The translations under genes were made by a program, and so were the position numbers. Positions 1 to 8,335 of a DNA stretch of 64,000 nt are shown in pieces; position 1 is the first letter of the stretch, and each line of letters starts with the position of its first letter. The stretch comes from Macrococcoides epidermidis (GTDB lineage Bacteria > Bacillota > Bacilli > Staphylococcales > Staphylococcaceae), in NCBI RefSeq assembly GCF_042659445.1, contig NZ_JBHSSR010000001.1; one strand, written 5' to 3'. Under the pieces are notes generated by a model. The model was not told the origin of the DNA. It searched no databases and saw only the letters and a list, made by a program, of their open reading frames with translations.

Positions 1-62
1 TTAATATGAATTCAACAAGAGTGCTTTTTTATTTTGTCTCACTAAATGGGGTCAGTTCGAAT
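1..62. mobile_element. Probable IS3-family (IS150-like) terminal end, cut by window start
   Basis: Read on the minus strand, the stretch starting near 62 gives GAACTGACCCC followed by GTGAGACAAAAT. This resembles the ACTGACCCC...TTAGAC ends remembered for IS150-group IS3-family elements in Firmicutes. The transposase would lie outside the window to the left, so neither the element nor a target duplication can be confirmed. The end falls only about 20 bases after the htrA stop codon. Confidence 0.4.
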
Positions 63-83
63 TTGTTGTTAGTCCTTTTTTTA

Positions 84-1340
84 CTATTTATCTTCGGTAC
101 TTCTTAATGTTAATTCAACTTCTTTTTCATTACCGTCACGGATAATTGTAAACTTTACTTTATCTCCAGCTTTTTTGTTCTTGTATATATAGTTGCGAAC
201 GTCACCATCAGTTTTAACATCCTGTCCTTCAATTTGAGTAATGACATCGCCTTCTTTAAATACTTTTCCGGCTTTTTCATCAGTGCTTGCAACAAGTGCT
301 CCCGTGTTAGCCGATACTTTCATTTCCTCTAGATAATTAGCAGGAACATTTTCAATACTGACCAATGCAAGACCCATGAATGGGCGAACCACTTTACCAT
401 CTTTTACAAGTTGATCTATGATGACTTTCGTATCGTTTGAAGGAATTGCAAACCCTAATCCTTCGACAGTGTCTGCTGAAATCTTCAAGGTATTAATACC
501 AATTAACTGCCCTTGATTATTAATTAACGCTCCACCTGAGTTACCAGGATTGATTGCTGCATCAGTCTGAATTGCTTTTACTGACGATTCTCCAGCAGAA
601 GTATCGACTTTCATCGTTCTTTCTTTCGCACTAATAATACCTTCAGTAACACTACCTGATAATTCAACACCTAAGGGATTTCCGATTGCATAAACAGTGT
701 CGCCAATACGAATTTTAGAAGAATCTGCAAACGGAATCGGCTTAATATTATATTGACCAGAGATTTTCAATACCGCAATATCAGTTAAAGCATCAGTGCC
801 TATTAAAGTACCATCTACTGTTTCACCTGTAGATAAACGTACCTTTAAATCTTTCGCACCTTCTACAACGTGGTTATTGGTCACGATATATGCTTCATTA
901 TCAGTCGTCTGATAGATAACACCTGATCCAGTACCTGCAGGTGTCTCTTCACTACTACCACTATCTCCACGTAAAATATCGAAGATGCTGCTATTTGCCT
1001 GCTGCATATTGATGACACCAACAACTGCAGGTGAAACTTGTTCTAACATATCAGCAAGTTCTGTATTATTACCGGCAGTTTTCTGGTCCACCTGGATCGG
1101 TGTAGCATTTGGATTAGAAGTTGTTCCTGGAGATACTATATCAGGAAGGTGGGTTGCACCAAGAGTCAGACCTGAACCGAGGACTGCAGCTAATAATAAT
1201 TTAAAAAAGCCAGGTCCATTATGCTTTCTATGTGTACGTGCCTCATCATTACGAACATATTGTACGGATTCATTAGCATCATATGATTCATTATTATGTA
1301 TTATTCTTTCTTCATTATCATGTTGATTATATCTGTCCAT
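84..1340 (-). CDS. htrA: HtrA-like membrane-anchored serine protease
   Basis: DegP/HtrA-type quality-control protease of the cell surface. With the ATG at 1340 (behind GGGGGAAATTTA) the product has 418 residues: a polar cytoplasmic N-terminus, one membrane anchor at about 45-64, a trypsin-like domain with the triad H157 (NNHVVEG), D187 (TDIAVLKI) and S268 (GNSGGAL), and a C-terminal PDZ domain at about 320-405. An upstream in-frame ATG at 1385 has no ribosome site. Family knowledge: degrades or refolds misfolded exported proteins. It is transcribed toward a probable IS end, and no ordinary terminator stem is visible after the stop codon. Confidence 0.95.
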   Translation of the reverse strand: MDRYNQHDNEERIIHNNESYDANESVQYVRNDEARTHRKHNGPGFFKLLLAAVLGSGLTLGATHLPDIVSPGTTSNPNATPIQVDQKTAGNNTELADMLEQVSPAVVGVINMQQANSSIFDILRGDSGSSEETPAGTGSGVIYQTTDNEAYIVTNNHVVEGAKDLKVRLSTGETVDGTLIGTDALTDIAVLKISGQYNIKPIPFADSSKIRIGDTVYAIGNPLGVELSGSVTEGIISAKERTMKVDTSAGESSVKAIQTDAAINPGNSGGALINNQGQLIGINTLKISADTVEGLGFAIPSNDTKVIIDQLVKDGKVVRPFMGLALVSIENVPANYLEEMKVSANTGALVASTDEKAGKVFKEGDVITQIEGQDVKTDGDVRNYIYKNKKAGDKVKFTIIRDGNEKEVELTLRSTEDK

Positions 1341-1534
1341 TAAATTTCCCCCTAAATTAATTGAGATAATAAAATAAGATACCACTTCTATCTGAAAAAT
1401 TCATATATTAAGCCTTAAGTTCACGAAATCGACAAATCAGCTATGTATATTCATATGCATTTAATTTATGCTAAAATAAAATAGAGCTAAATTATGAAGT
1501 ATATTTAAAAACAATCGAAAACAATTATATAATT

Positions 1535-1586
1535 CAAAGAATAAAAACAAAGAATAAAAACAAAGAATAAAAAAAAGAATAAAAAA
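1535..1586. repeat. 13-bp tandem repeat (CAAAGAATAAAAA), about four copies
   Basis: Three exact head-to-tail copies of CAAAGAATAAAAA occupy 1535-1573, followed by a slightly shorter fourth unit to 1586. It lies in the leader of the acyltransferase gene, just before its ribosome binding site at about 1602. Such arrays can change length by slippage. Confidence 0.85.
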
Positions 1587-1616
1587 TGTTATATCAAACA
1601 ACAAGGAGCTCATAAC

Positions 1617-2225
1617 ATGTACAAATTTTTGGCAACCCTTATTTACCTTGTAACAAATATTCTATTACGTAAAGTTAAAGTAATAGGTAAAGAAAATATC
1701 CCTAAAAATGAAGCGTTTATCGTTACATGTAATCATAGAAGTATGGTTGAAATTATTATACTTGCAATGGCATTATACCCAAGAGAAGTGCACTATATGG
1801 CGAAACAGGAATTATTTAAAGGAAAATTACTTGATAAGTTCTTTAGATCTGTAAATGCATTCCCAGTAAACAGAGCGAATCCGGGGCCATCTACAATAAA
1901 GACGCCAGTAAAGTTAATAAAAGAGCATAAGATTGTTGGGATATTTCCAAGTGGACAACGCGCAGATAATGCACCGATGAAAAAAGGAGCAGCTACTATT
2001 TCTGTAATGAGTAAATCTAAACTATTACCAGCAGCATACGAAGGACCGATAAAGTTTAAGGATGTAATATTTGGAAAAGAAAAATGTTATATTATGTTTG
2101 GCGAACCGATAGATAGTCAAAGCTTTACTGCGCAATATAAGAAGAATGAAGCAATTGAAGAGATTACACAAACATTAGAAAGTAAAACAAATACATTAAT
2201 AGCAACATTAAAACACGAAGCGTAA
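1617..2225 (+). CDS. plsC: PlsC-like lysophospholipid acyltransferase family protein
   Basis: 202 residues, one-domain membrane-associated acyltransferase of the PlsC/AGPAT family, which acylates lysophosphatidic acid or related lysolipids. The start ATG follows AAGGAGCT. Motif I reads NHRSMVE, so the usual HX4D acid is Glu instead of Asp; motif III reads FPSGQR instead of the common FPEGTR. These substitutions leave the exact acceptor open and the symbol is tentative. It is a single-gene unit with an AT-rich leader holding a tandem repeat. Its last codons are part of a terminator stem shared with the convergent gene. Confidence 0.75.
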   Translation: MYKFLATLIYLVTNILLRKVKVIGKENIPKNEAFIVTCNHRSMVEIIILAMALYPREVHYMAKQELFKGKLLDKFFRSVNAFPVNRANPGPSTIKTPVKLIKEHKIVGIFPSGQRADNAPMKKGAATISVMSKSKLLPAAYEGPIKFKDVIFGKEKCYIMFGEPIDSQSFTAQYKKNEAIEEITQTLESKTNTLIATLKHEA

Positions 2226-2250
2226 TTATCACGCTTCGTGTTTTAATGTT
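2204..2250. terminator. Bidirectional terminator built from the 3' ends of two convergent genes
   Basis: A perfect 20-bp inverted repeat (2204-2223 and 2231-2250) with a 7-base loop. Both arms are coding: the left arm encodes the end of the acyltransferase and the right arm the end of the convergent small gene. Both proteins therefore end in TLKHEA. Confidence 0.9.
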
Positions 2251-2456
2251 TTGTAGAGATATGTCTCTTTGTCCTCTGGGTAAATAAATTCAAGTTTAAT
2301 GATTTGAGGTTGGTTTGTTTTACTAGCGATAGCCTGTGTTTTTTCTTTGATTTTACTAATATATGATACTTTCTCAACTTCATTTTGAATTAATTTATAT
2401 TCTGTTTGTTCATCAGATGAGTAAGGATAAGACGTCTTTAGTACGATGATACTCAT
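2229..2456 (-). CDS. Hypothetical 75-residue protein
   Basis: Small soluble protein with no signal peptide or membrane segment. Begins MSIIVLKTSYPYSSDEQ; charged, with alternating hydrophobic residues suggesting an alpha/beta fold. The ATG at 2456 is preceded on the minus strand by GGAAGTGGGTGAAG, an acceptable ribosome site. I do not recognise the family. Its C-terminus is encoded by the shared terminator stem. It stands alone between two genes on the other strand. Confidence 0.65.
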   Translation of the reverse strand: MSIIVLKTSYPYSSDEQTEYKLIQNEVEKVSYISKIKEKTQAIASKTNQPQIIKLEFIYPEDKETYLYKTLKHEA

Positions 2457-2599
2457 AAGTCTTCACCCACTTCCAAATTTTTATATTTAAGTTATAATAC
2501 TATTTCCCGTATACTGCCGCTTTAAACGCATAATGGATAATAAATTTTATTTCAATTTAAAATGAAAATATCGCAATAATCATTTTATATAGATAATCC

Positions 2600-2649
2600 A
2601 AAAAAAATTATTAAAAGCACAAAAAATATTCCAAAAAATCACCCAAAAA
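2600..2649. other. Phased A-tracts (probable curved DNA)
   Basis: Five A-tracts of 4-8 bases have centres near 2603, 2614, 2623, 2635 and 2647, about one helical turn apart. They lie upstream of the promoter of the DUF1801 gene. Curvature is inferred from spacing. Confidence 0.5.
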
Positions 2650-2691
2650 TAGTATGTAAAATTATTATAAAAATAAAAAACAATATATTAA

Positions 2692-2714
2692 ATATTCAGA
2701 ATATATAGTATAAT
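2692..2714 (+). promoter_or_regulatory. Promoter -10 with adjacent palindrome for the DUF1801 gene
   Basis: TATAAT at 2709-2714 lies 27 bases before the start codon. Directly upstream is the perfect palindrome ATATTC-A-GAATAT (2692-2704), which could be an operator. Confidence 0.45.
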
Positions 2715-2741
2715 TTATTAAAAGTAACATGGGGGTGCATC

Positions 2742-3161
2742 ATGACAATACATAGGATGAAAAAAGAAGATTCTGTAATAGAATTTATTGAAACGATAGA
2801 AGATGAAAAACGTAGAAAAGACTGTATTAAATTATTGGAAATATTTGAAGAAAGCTCTGGATTTATCGGAAAGATGTGGGGACCTAATATTATAGGATTT
2901 GGAAAGTATCATTATAAGTTAAACGATCAAATAGAAGGAGATGCACCGCTCATTGCATTTGGTCTGAAGAAAAGTAAAATCAGTTTGTACTTTGCTCAGG
3001 ATAATATTAATCGTGATCGTTATTTAAAAGAGTTGGGGAAACATACACTAGGGAAGACGTGTGTGTATATAAGTGATATAGAACAAATAGATGTTAAAGT
3101 ATTAAAACATCTTATCGTGGATTCAATGAAATATCTTCAAAATCAGTATGATAATACATAA
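2742..3161 (+). CDS. DUF1801 (YdhG-like) domain protein
   Basis: 139 residues, cytoplasmic. The segment ERRKDCIKLLEIFEESSG ... KMWGPNIIGFGKYHYK is the typical DUF1801 core, and the domain fills the whole protein. Members are small soluble proteins of unknown biochemical role. The start follows GGGGGTGCATC. It ends facing the minus-strand gene at 3179-3385, with a shared hairpin. Confidence 0.8.
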   Translation: MTIHRMKKEDSVIEFIETIEDEKRRKDCIKLLEIFEESSGFIGKMWGPNIIGFGKYHYKLNDQIEGDAPLIAFGLKKSKISLYFAQDNINRDRYLKELGKHTLGKTCVYISDIEQIDVKVLKHLIVDSMKYLQNQYDNT

Positions 3162-3202
3162 AAAAATAATGAATCAAGTTATGCACTTGTTTCATTATTT
3201 TT
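3162..3202. terminator. Bidirectional terminator
   Basis: 18-bp stem with one mismatch (3162-3179 and 3185-3202) and loop TATGC, with A-runs and T-runs at either side. It overlaps the stop codon of the minus-strand gene. Confidence 0.8.
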
Positions 3203-3385
3203 AATTTCTGTAGGAAAGAGACTGCGCTCTAAATTTTTAAGCTTTGTATAAGTATCATCATCTAAAGATTCGATTTTCTGTTCATCTGTAAACAGTGATT
3301 CAATTAATTCAATATCAATATCTGTAGCAGTTGATATTTGATATGCAGTTAATCTACCTTTAAATAGAAATGGAAGACCTTTCAT
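3179..3385 (-). CDS. Hypothetical 68-residue protein
   Basis: Small acidic cytoplasmic protein. ATG at 3385 is preceded by AAGGGTGATTGA. The segment RLTAYQISTATDIDIELIESL looks like a short helix-turn-helix, so it could be a small DNA-binding protein; this is only an impression. Family not recognised. Confidence 0.6.
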   Translation of the reverse strand: MKGLPFLFKGRLTAYQISTATDIDIELIESLFTDEQKIESLDDDTYTKLKNLERSLFPTEIKNNETSA

Positions 3386-3593
3386 TCAATCACCCTTAAA
3401 TTAGTTATTAGTTTATTATAGCGAATAAACCATATAATTAAAAGTCTTTTTTTCAATATATATTATTATTGCATATATATTTGAGGGTGTACAATAAATG
3501 TATATATGATTAATAAAATATATATTGTATTTGCCCTGTTTAAATAATAAAATAAGGTGCAATGAAAAATTTTATTTCATAGGAGGTAAGAAG

Positions 3594-5090
3594 ATGTATT
3601 CTTTCTTACAAAGATTAGGTAGAAGTTTGATGTTACCTGTAGCTGTATTACCAGCAGCGGCATTGCTAATGGGGATTGGTTATTGGATAGATCCTGTAAA
3701 ATGGGGTGCAGATAATCAAATCGCAGCATTCTTAATTAAATCTGGTGCAGCTATTTTAGATAATTTAGCAATTTTATTTGCTATAGGTGTTGCTCTTGGT
3801 ATGTCTAAATCAAGAGATGGAGCTGTAGCATTAGCAGCAGTAGTAGGATTTTTAGTAGTAAATACTGTCCTTGAACCTGCATCAGTCTCGAATATTTTAC
3901 ATGTAGATCCAAAAGAAGTGCCACCTGGCTTTGACAGAATTAATAATGTTTTTGTTGGTATATTAATCGGTTTAATATCAGCATGGACTTTTAATAAATT
4001 CCATAAAACTGAATTACCAGCAGCCTTTGCATTTTTCAGCGGTAGACGTTTGGTTCCTATATTAGTATCTGTATTTGCAATGGTTTTATCGGTTATATTA
4101 CTTTTTGCTTGGCCAACTTTATATGGTATATTGATTGGATTTGGGAAATGGATGACTGGTCTCGGTGCTGTAGGAGCAGGGCTATATGGATTCTTTAATC
4201 GCTTATTAATCCCTACAGGACTCCATCATGCATTAAATTTAGTTTTTTGGACAGATGTAGCAGGAATTAATGACATTCCAAAATTCAAGTCGAAAGATGC
4301 AATTAAAGGTGTTACAGGTATGTATCAAGCAGGATTCTTCCCAGTAATGATGTTTGGGGTTCCTGGTGCAGCATTAGCGATGTATCATTCAGCAAAAACT
4401 GAACGTAAAAAGGCTGTATCTGGTATCTTTTTAGCAGGTGCTGTAGCAGCATTTTTAACTGGTGTTACTGAACCAGTTGAATTTGTATTTATGTTTATTG
4501 CACCAGCATTATTCGTAGTACACGCAATTTTAACTGGTTTATCCATGTTTATTGCAGCAAGTATGCATTGGACAGCTGGATTTGGTTTCAGCGCAGGATT
4601 TATAGATTATATTCTTTCATTAAAAAACCCTAATGCCAATCAACCTTTAATGTTATTAGTACTAGGTATAATTTACTTTGTATTGTATTACATTATCTTT
4701 AGAGCGGTAATTAAATGGTTAGATATTAAAACCCCTGGTCGTGAATCGGATGAAGAAATTGCAAAGATGGTTGCCGAACAAAAACGAAATGATGCTTTTG
4801 AAAACAATGGTACTTCAACTGAACCAGTTAACAAATATCAATCTGGTAAGTACGACACGCTTGCGCAATCTGTTATTTCAGGTGTAGGTGGTAAAGAGAA
4901 TATTGAAAGTGTTACAAACTGTGCGACACGCTTACGTTTTGAATTAAAAGATAATTCAATTGTGGATGAGCATTTAATCAAACGTGCTGGTGCTGCTGGT
5001 GTAATGAAGGTTGGGCGTAAGAATGCTCAAGTTATCATCGGGACACATGTTCAACAAGTAGCAGATGTCGTAGATGAATATTTAAAGTAA
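3594..5090 (+). CDS. nagE: PTS N-acetylglucosamine-type permease, EIICB
   Basis: Membrane permease of the glucose/GlcNAc PTS family that imports and phosphorylates the sugar. The start at 3594 follows AGGAGGTAAGAAG; an ATG-like upstream extension to 3525 has no ribosome site. 498 residues: EIIC (about 1-380) with about ten membrane segments, then EIIB with the phosphorylated cysteine in TNCATRLRFEL. The motif NRLLIPTGLHHALN matches NagE rather than PtsG. There is no EIIA domain, so a separate EIIA (Crr) must donate phosphate. GlcNAc specificity is inferred from motif likeness. An inverted repeat (3562-3567/3575-3580) sits just before the ribosome site. Confidence 0.85.
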   Translation: MYSFLQRLGRSLMLPVAVLPAAALLMGIGYWIDPVKWGADNQIAAFLIKSGAAILDNLAILFAIGVALGMSKSRDGAVALAAVVGFLVVNTVLEPASVSNILHVDPKEVPPGFDRINNVFVGILIGLISAWTFNKFHKTELPAAFAFFSGRRLVPILVSVFAMVLSVILLFAWPTLYGILIGFGKWMTGLGAVGAGLYGFFNRLLIPTGLHHALNLVFWTDVAGINDIPKFKSKDAIKGVTGMYQAGFFPVMMFGVPGAALAMYHSAKTERKKAVSGIFLAGAVAAFLTGVTEPVEFVFMFIAPALFVVHAILTGLSMFIAASMHWTAGFGFSAGFIDYILSLKNPNANQPLMLLVLGIIYFVLYYIIFRAVIKWLDIKTPGRESDEEIAKMVAEQKRNDAFENNGTSTEPVNKYQSGKYDTLAQSVISGVGGKENIESVTNCATRLRFELKDNSIVDEHLIKRAGAAGVMKVGRKNAQVIIGTHVQQVADVVDEYLK

Positions 5091-5105
5091 AGAAATGATG
5101 AATTG

Positions 5106-5132
5106 AAAAGCAGCCTTTTGGCTGTTTTTTTT
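5106..5132 (+). terminator. Terminator of nagE
   Basis: Stem AAAGCAGCC / GGCTGTTTT with a TTTT loop, followed by a long T-run. Confidence 0.9.
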
Positions 5133-5216
5133 ATTTTTGAATTATTTCTCTTTCTTCACTTTGTTAATTCTTTAATGTGATAACACAATACCATAATACA
5201 ATTTTTGGATATTTCA

Positions 5217-5245
5217 TTGTTTTGTAATCGTTTTCATTCTATAAT
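5217..5245 (+). promoter_or_regulatory. hutH promoter with a perfect CcpA cre in the spacer
   Basis: -35 TTGTTT (5217-5222), 17-base spacer, -10 TATAAT (5240-5245). TGTAATCGTTTTCA at 5223-5236 matches the cre consensus TGWAANCGNTNWCA at every position and fills the spacer, so CcpA bound here should block polymerase. Confidence 0.85.
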
Positions 5246-5247
5246 AA

Positions 5248-5262
5248 TATTGTCTGAAAAAT
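5248..5262 (+). promoter_or_regulatory. CodY-like box downstream of the hutH promoter
   Basis: The 15-mer centred on TGTCTGAAAAA differs from AATTTTCWGAAAATT at three positions. hut genes are CodY targets in Bacillus (known); here this is a candidate only. Confidence 0.35.
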
Positions 5263-5288
5263 TAGAAAAATTAAAAAGGGGAATGGAA

Positions 5289-6794
5289 ATGACTTTATTA
5301 TTAACAGGTGAAAATTTAACAATCGATGCTATTAGAAAATTCTTAAACGACAAAGATGTTGTGGCTATTTCTGATGATGCATTAAGCAGAGTGAGAAGAA
5401 GTAGAAAAACTGTAGAAAAAATCATAGAAAATAAAGAGACAATCTATGGTATCACAACTGGATTTGGATTATTTTGTGATGTGTTAATTGATCAAGATAA
5501 ATGCAATGATTTACAAATACATCTTATTCGTTCACATGCTTGTGGGGTGGGGCAACCGTTTCATTCAAACGTATCACTTGTTATGATGATATTACGTCTT
5601 AATACGATGTTAAAAGGGCACTCAGGGGTAACAGAAGCATTGGTCGATCAATTGGTATTCTTTATCAACGAACGAATTATTCCGGTTATTCCTGGGCAAG
5701 GTTCATTAGGAGCATCTGGAGATTTAGCGCCATTATCACACTTGGCATTGGCTTTAATCGGAGAAGGTGATGTTGAGTATCAAGGCAAAGTTGAAAATAG
5801 TAAAGATGTGCTTGAACGTTTAGGAAGAAACCATTTAATACTACAGGAAAAAGAGGGACTTGCATTAATTAATGGTACACAGGCAATGACTGCTCAAGGT
5901 GTCATCAATTACATTGAAGCTATCGATATTGCATATCAGGCTGAATGGATCGCCTCACTTACACACCAATCATTAAATGGAATAACAGATGCATATAACG
6001 AAAATATTCATATTGTGCGTAATAATGATGCTCAAGTAGGTGTTGCTAAACGTATGCTGGATTGGCTTGAGGGTTCTCAATTAACAACGAGACAAGGTGA
6101 AGTTCGTGTTCAAGATGCTTATTCACTGAGATGTATCCCTCAAATTCACGGTGCAAGTTTCCAGGTATTCGAGTATGTTAAAGAAAAATTAGAAGCAGAA
6201 ATGAACGCAGCTAATGATAATCCTCTTATTTTTGATCAGGGTGAAGAAACATTAGTCATTTCAGGAGGGAATTTCCACGGTCAACCAGTCGCTTTTGCAT
6301 TAGACTTTTTGAAGATAGGGTTAAGTGAATTAGCGAATGTATCGGAGCGTAGAATCGAACGTCTAGTCAATCCACAGTTAAATGGTGGACTACCAGCATT
6401 TTTATCACCGGAACCAGGTTTACAAAGTGGTGCTATGATTATGCAATATGCAGCAGCTAGTTTAGTGTCTGAAAATAAGACGCTTGCTCATCCAGCAAGT
6501 GTAGATTCTATTCCATCAAGTGCGAATCAGGAAGATCATGTGTCAATGGGAACAATTGCTTCTCGTCATGGGTATCAAATATTAGAGAATGTGAGAAATG
6601 TAATTGCAATTGAATGTATTATCGCATTGCAGGCAGCTGAAATCAAAGGTGCAGAAAAATTATCTGAGAAAACAAGAGCAAAATATGATGAATATCGTCA
6701 GATTGTTCCTAGTATTGTAGAAGACAGACCATTTCATAAAGATATTAAAACAGTGTCTGACTATTTAAGACAACAAGCTTACATTGAAAAATAA
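5289..6794 (+). CDS. hutH: Histidine ammonia-lyase
   Basis: First step of histidine degradation: L-histidine to urocanate plus ammonia, cytoplasmic. 501 residues, full family length. The MIO cofactor triad A142-S143-G144 is seen in GSLGASGDLAPLSH. I chose ATG 5289, seven bases after AAAAAGGGG; an ATG at 5283 is possible. No hutU, hutI or hutG lies beside it, so the rest of the pathway is elsewhere or missing. Neighbours are nagE and the glutamate symporter gltT, suggesting a nutrient-use cluster. Promoter architecture indicates carbon catabolite repression. Confidence 0.97.
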   Translation: MTLLLTGENLTIDAIRKFLNDKDVVAISDDALSRVRRSRKTVEKIIENKETIYGITTGFGLFCDVLIDQDKCNDLQIHLIRSHACGVGQPFHSNVSLVMMILRLNTMLKGHSGVTEALVDQLVFFINERIIPVIPGQGSLGASGDLAPLSHLALALIGEGDVEYQGKVENSKDVLERLGRNHLILQEKEGLALINGTQAMTAQGVINYIEAIDIAYQAEWIASLTHQSLNGITDAYNENIHIVRNNDAQVGVAKRMLDWLEGSQLTTRQGEVRVQDAYSLRCIPQIHGASFQVFEYVKEKLEAEMNAANDNPLIFDQGEETLVISGGNFHGQPVAFALDFLKIGLSELANVSERRIERLVNPQLNGGLPAFLSPEPGLQSGAMIMQYAAASLVSENKTLAHPASVDSIPSSANQEDHVSMGTIASRHGYQILENVRNVIAIECIIALQAAEIKGAEKLSEKTRAKYDEYRQIVPSIVEDRPFHKDIKTVSDYLRQQAYIEK

Positions 6795-6802
6795 TGGGAA
6801 TA

Positions 6803-6827
6803 AAAAAAACCACCACTGGTGGTTTTT
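6803..6827. terminator. Bidirectional terminator between hutH and gltT
   Basis: AAAACCACCA / TGGTGGTTTT around a single central base, with A and T runs on both sides; it reaches the gltT stop codon. Confidence 0.85.
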
Positions 6828-8136
6828 ATTTCTTCTTAAATGTTTCGTAATATCTACGGCCTTTCTCGTAATCCAGTCGGCCTTCCCAGCGTGCGATAAC
6901 TAATGTTGATAATGAGTTACCAACAACGTTAACAACTGTACGCATCATATCTAATATACGGTCGATACCGATAATTAATGCTAAACCTTCTGGGTGAATG
7001 TTCATTGCAGTAAGTGTTGTAATTAATACTACAATTGATGTTCCTGGTACAGCAGCCATACCTTTAGATGTTAACATTAATGTTACTAATAATACTAACT
7101 GTTCTGTTACTGATAAATGTACGCCATACATTTGAGCAATAGTCAGTGCAGCGATTGATTGGTACAGTGCTGAACCATCTAAGTTAAATGTATACCCTGT
7201 AGGAACAACGAATGATACGATTTCTTTCGGTGCACCGAATTTCTCCATTTTCTCCATAATCTTCGGTAATACTGTTTCAGAACTTGAAGTAGAGAAAGCT
7301 AGGATTAATTCTTCTTTTAAGATAACAAGTAGATGGAAGATATTAATCTTACAAAGTGCTGCTACACCACCAAGTACTACGATGATGAAGAATACCATTG
7401 ATCCAGCTACTACTAATGCTAATTTACCAAGTGGAATTAAAGCACCTAGTCCTAAGTTGATAATTGTAACTGCCATAAATGCAAATACACCAATTGGTGC
7501 GTATTTCATAATTTGATTTGTCATCCAGAAGATAACGTCTAAGAATCCATCGAAGAACGCTTTAACAGGTTCTCCTTTTTTACCGATTGCTGCTAACCCT
7601 AATCCAAAGAATACTGAGAAGAAGATTACCGGTAATAATTGACCTTGAGCCATTGAATCGATAATATTTGTTGGGATAATATTAACGATTGTATCTATCA
7701 TGTGGTTACCATATGTTGATTGGGCAGCTGCTTCAGCATTTGTTGTATATTTCGTAACGTCCCCTTTAGGTAATAGGTTTTTGTCGATACCTGAACCTGG
7801 TTTAAACACGTTAGCAAATATAATACCTAAACCGATTGCTACTGTTGTAATAATTTCAAAGTATAATAACGTTTTCCAGCCATAACGACCAACAGTTTTC
7901 ATATCTCCAGTTCCTGCAATCGAAATTACAAGTGAACAAAATACGATTGGTACTACGATCATTTTAATTAAATGTAAGAAAATATCACCTAGTGGTTGAA
8001 AGTAGTTAACATACTCAGTTTTTCCGTTAAGCATGGCTCCTACAACAACACCAAGAACTAATGCTAATAATATCTGCATAGGTAAGCTTATAAATTTTTT
8101 CTTTTTTGGTTTTTTTATCTCTGTTACTGAACTCAT
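6826..8136 (-). CDS. gltT: Proton/sodium-glutamate symporter (DAACS family)
   Basis: 436-residue membrane transporter of the dicarboxylate/amino acid:cation symporter family, importing glutamate or aspartate. Seen motifs: the serine-rich loop AFSTSSSETVLPKIMEK, the NMDGT-equivalent GYTFNLDGSALYQS, and GMAAVPGTSIVVL in the second hairpin region. The N-terminus carries a lysine patch before the first membrane segment. The start is preceded by GAGGGATGG. It has a roughly 200-base leader with its own promoter. Dicarboxylate preference cannot be excluded. Confidence 0.9.
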   Translation of the reverse strand: MSSVTEIKKPKKKKFISLPMQILLALVLGVVVGAMLNGKTEYVNYFQPLGDIFLHLIKMIVVPIVFCSLVISIAGTGDMKTVGRYGWKTLLYFEIITTVAIGLGIIFANVFKPGSGIDKNLLPKGDVTKYTTNAEAAAQSTYGNHMIDTIVNIIPTNIIDSMAQGQLLPVIFFSVFFGLGLAAIGKKGEPVKAFFDGFLDVIFWMTNQIMKYAPIGVFAFMAVTIINLGLGALIPLGKLALVVAGSMVFFIIVVLGGVAALCKINIFHLLVILKEELILAFSTSSSETVLPKIMEKMEKFGAPKEIVSFVVPTGYTFNLDGSALYQSIAALTIAQMYGVHLSVTEQLVLLVTLMLTSKGMAAVPGTSIVVLITTLTAMNIHPEGLALIIGIDRILDMMRTVVNVVGNSLSTLVIARWEGRLDYEKGRRYYETFKKK

Positions 8137-8211
8137 TTTTCCATCCCTCTTTTCTTCCGTACTTGATTATTTTATTGCTAAAGCTTAAAGATGTCAATTT
8201 AATTTTAAAGT

Positions 8212-8226
8212 AGTAGTCTGAAAATT
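8212..8226 (-). promoter_or_regulatory. CodY-like box in the gltT leader
   Basis: AGTAGTCTGAAAATT differs from AATTTTCWGAAAATT at three positions. It lies between the gltT promoter and start codon. Weak evidence alone. Confidence 0.25.
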
Positions 8227-8335
8227 CTGTAGTTATTATGTTATAATAATATTGTATTGATTTACACTATAGATATTAATATGTTTGAGTTTTTATGTTA
8301 TTTATCGATTAATCTTTATTCAATATCAATTGAAT

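Noticed and set aside
985..1326. Long plus-strand frame opposite htrA
   Set aside because: Antisense shadow of a well-supported gene; no ribosome site and no family likeness.
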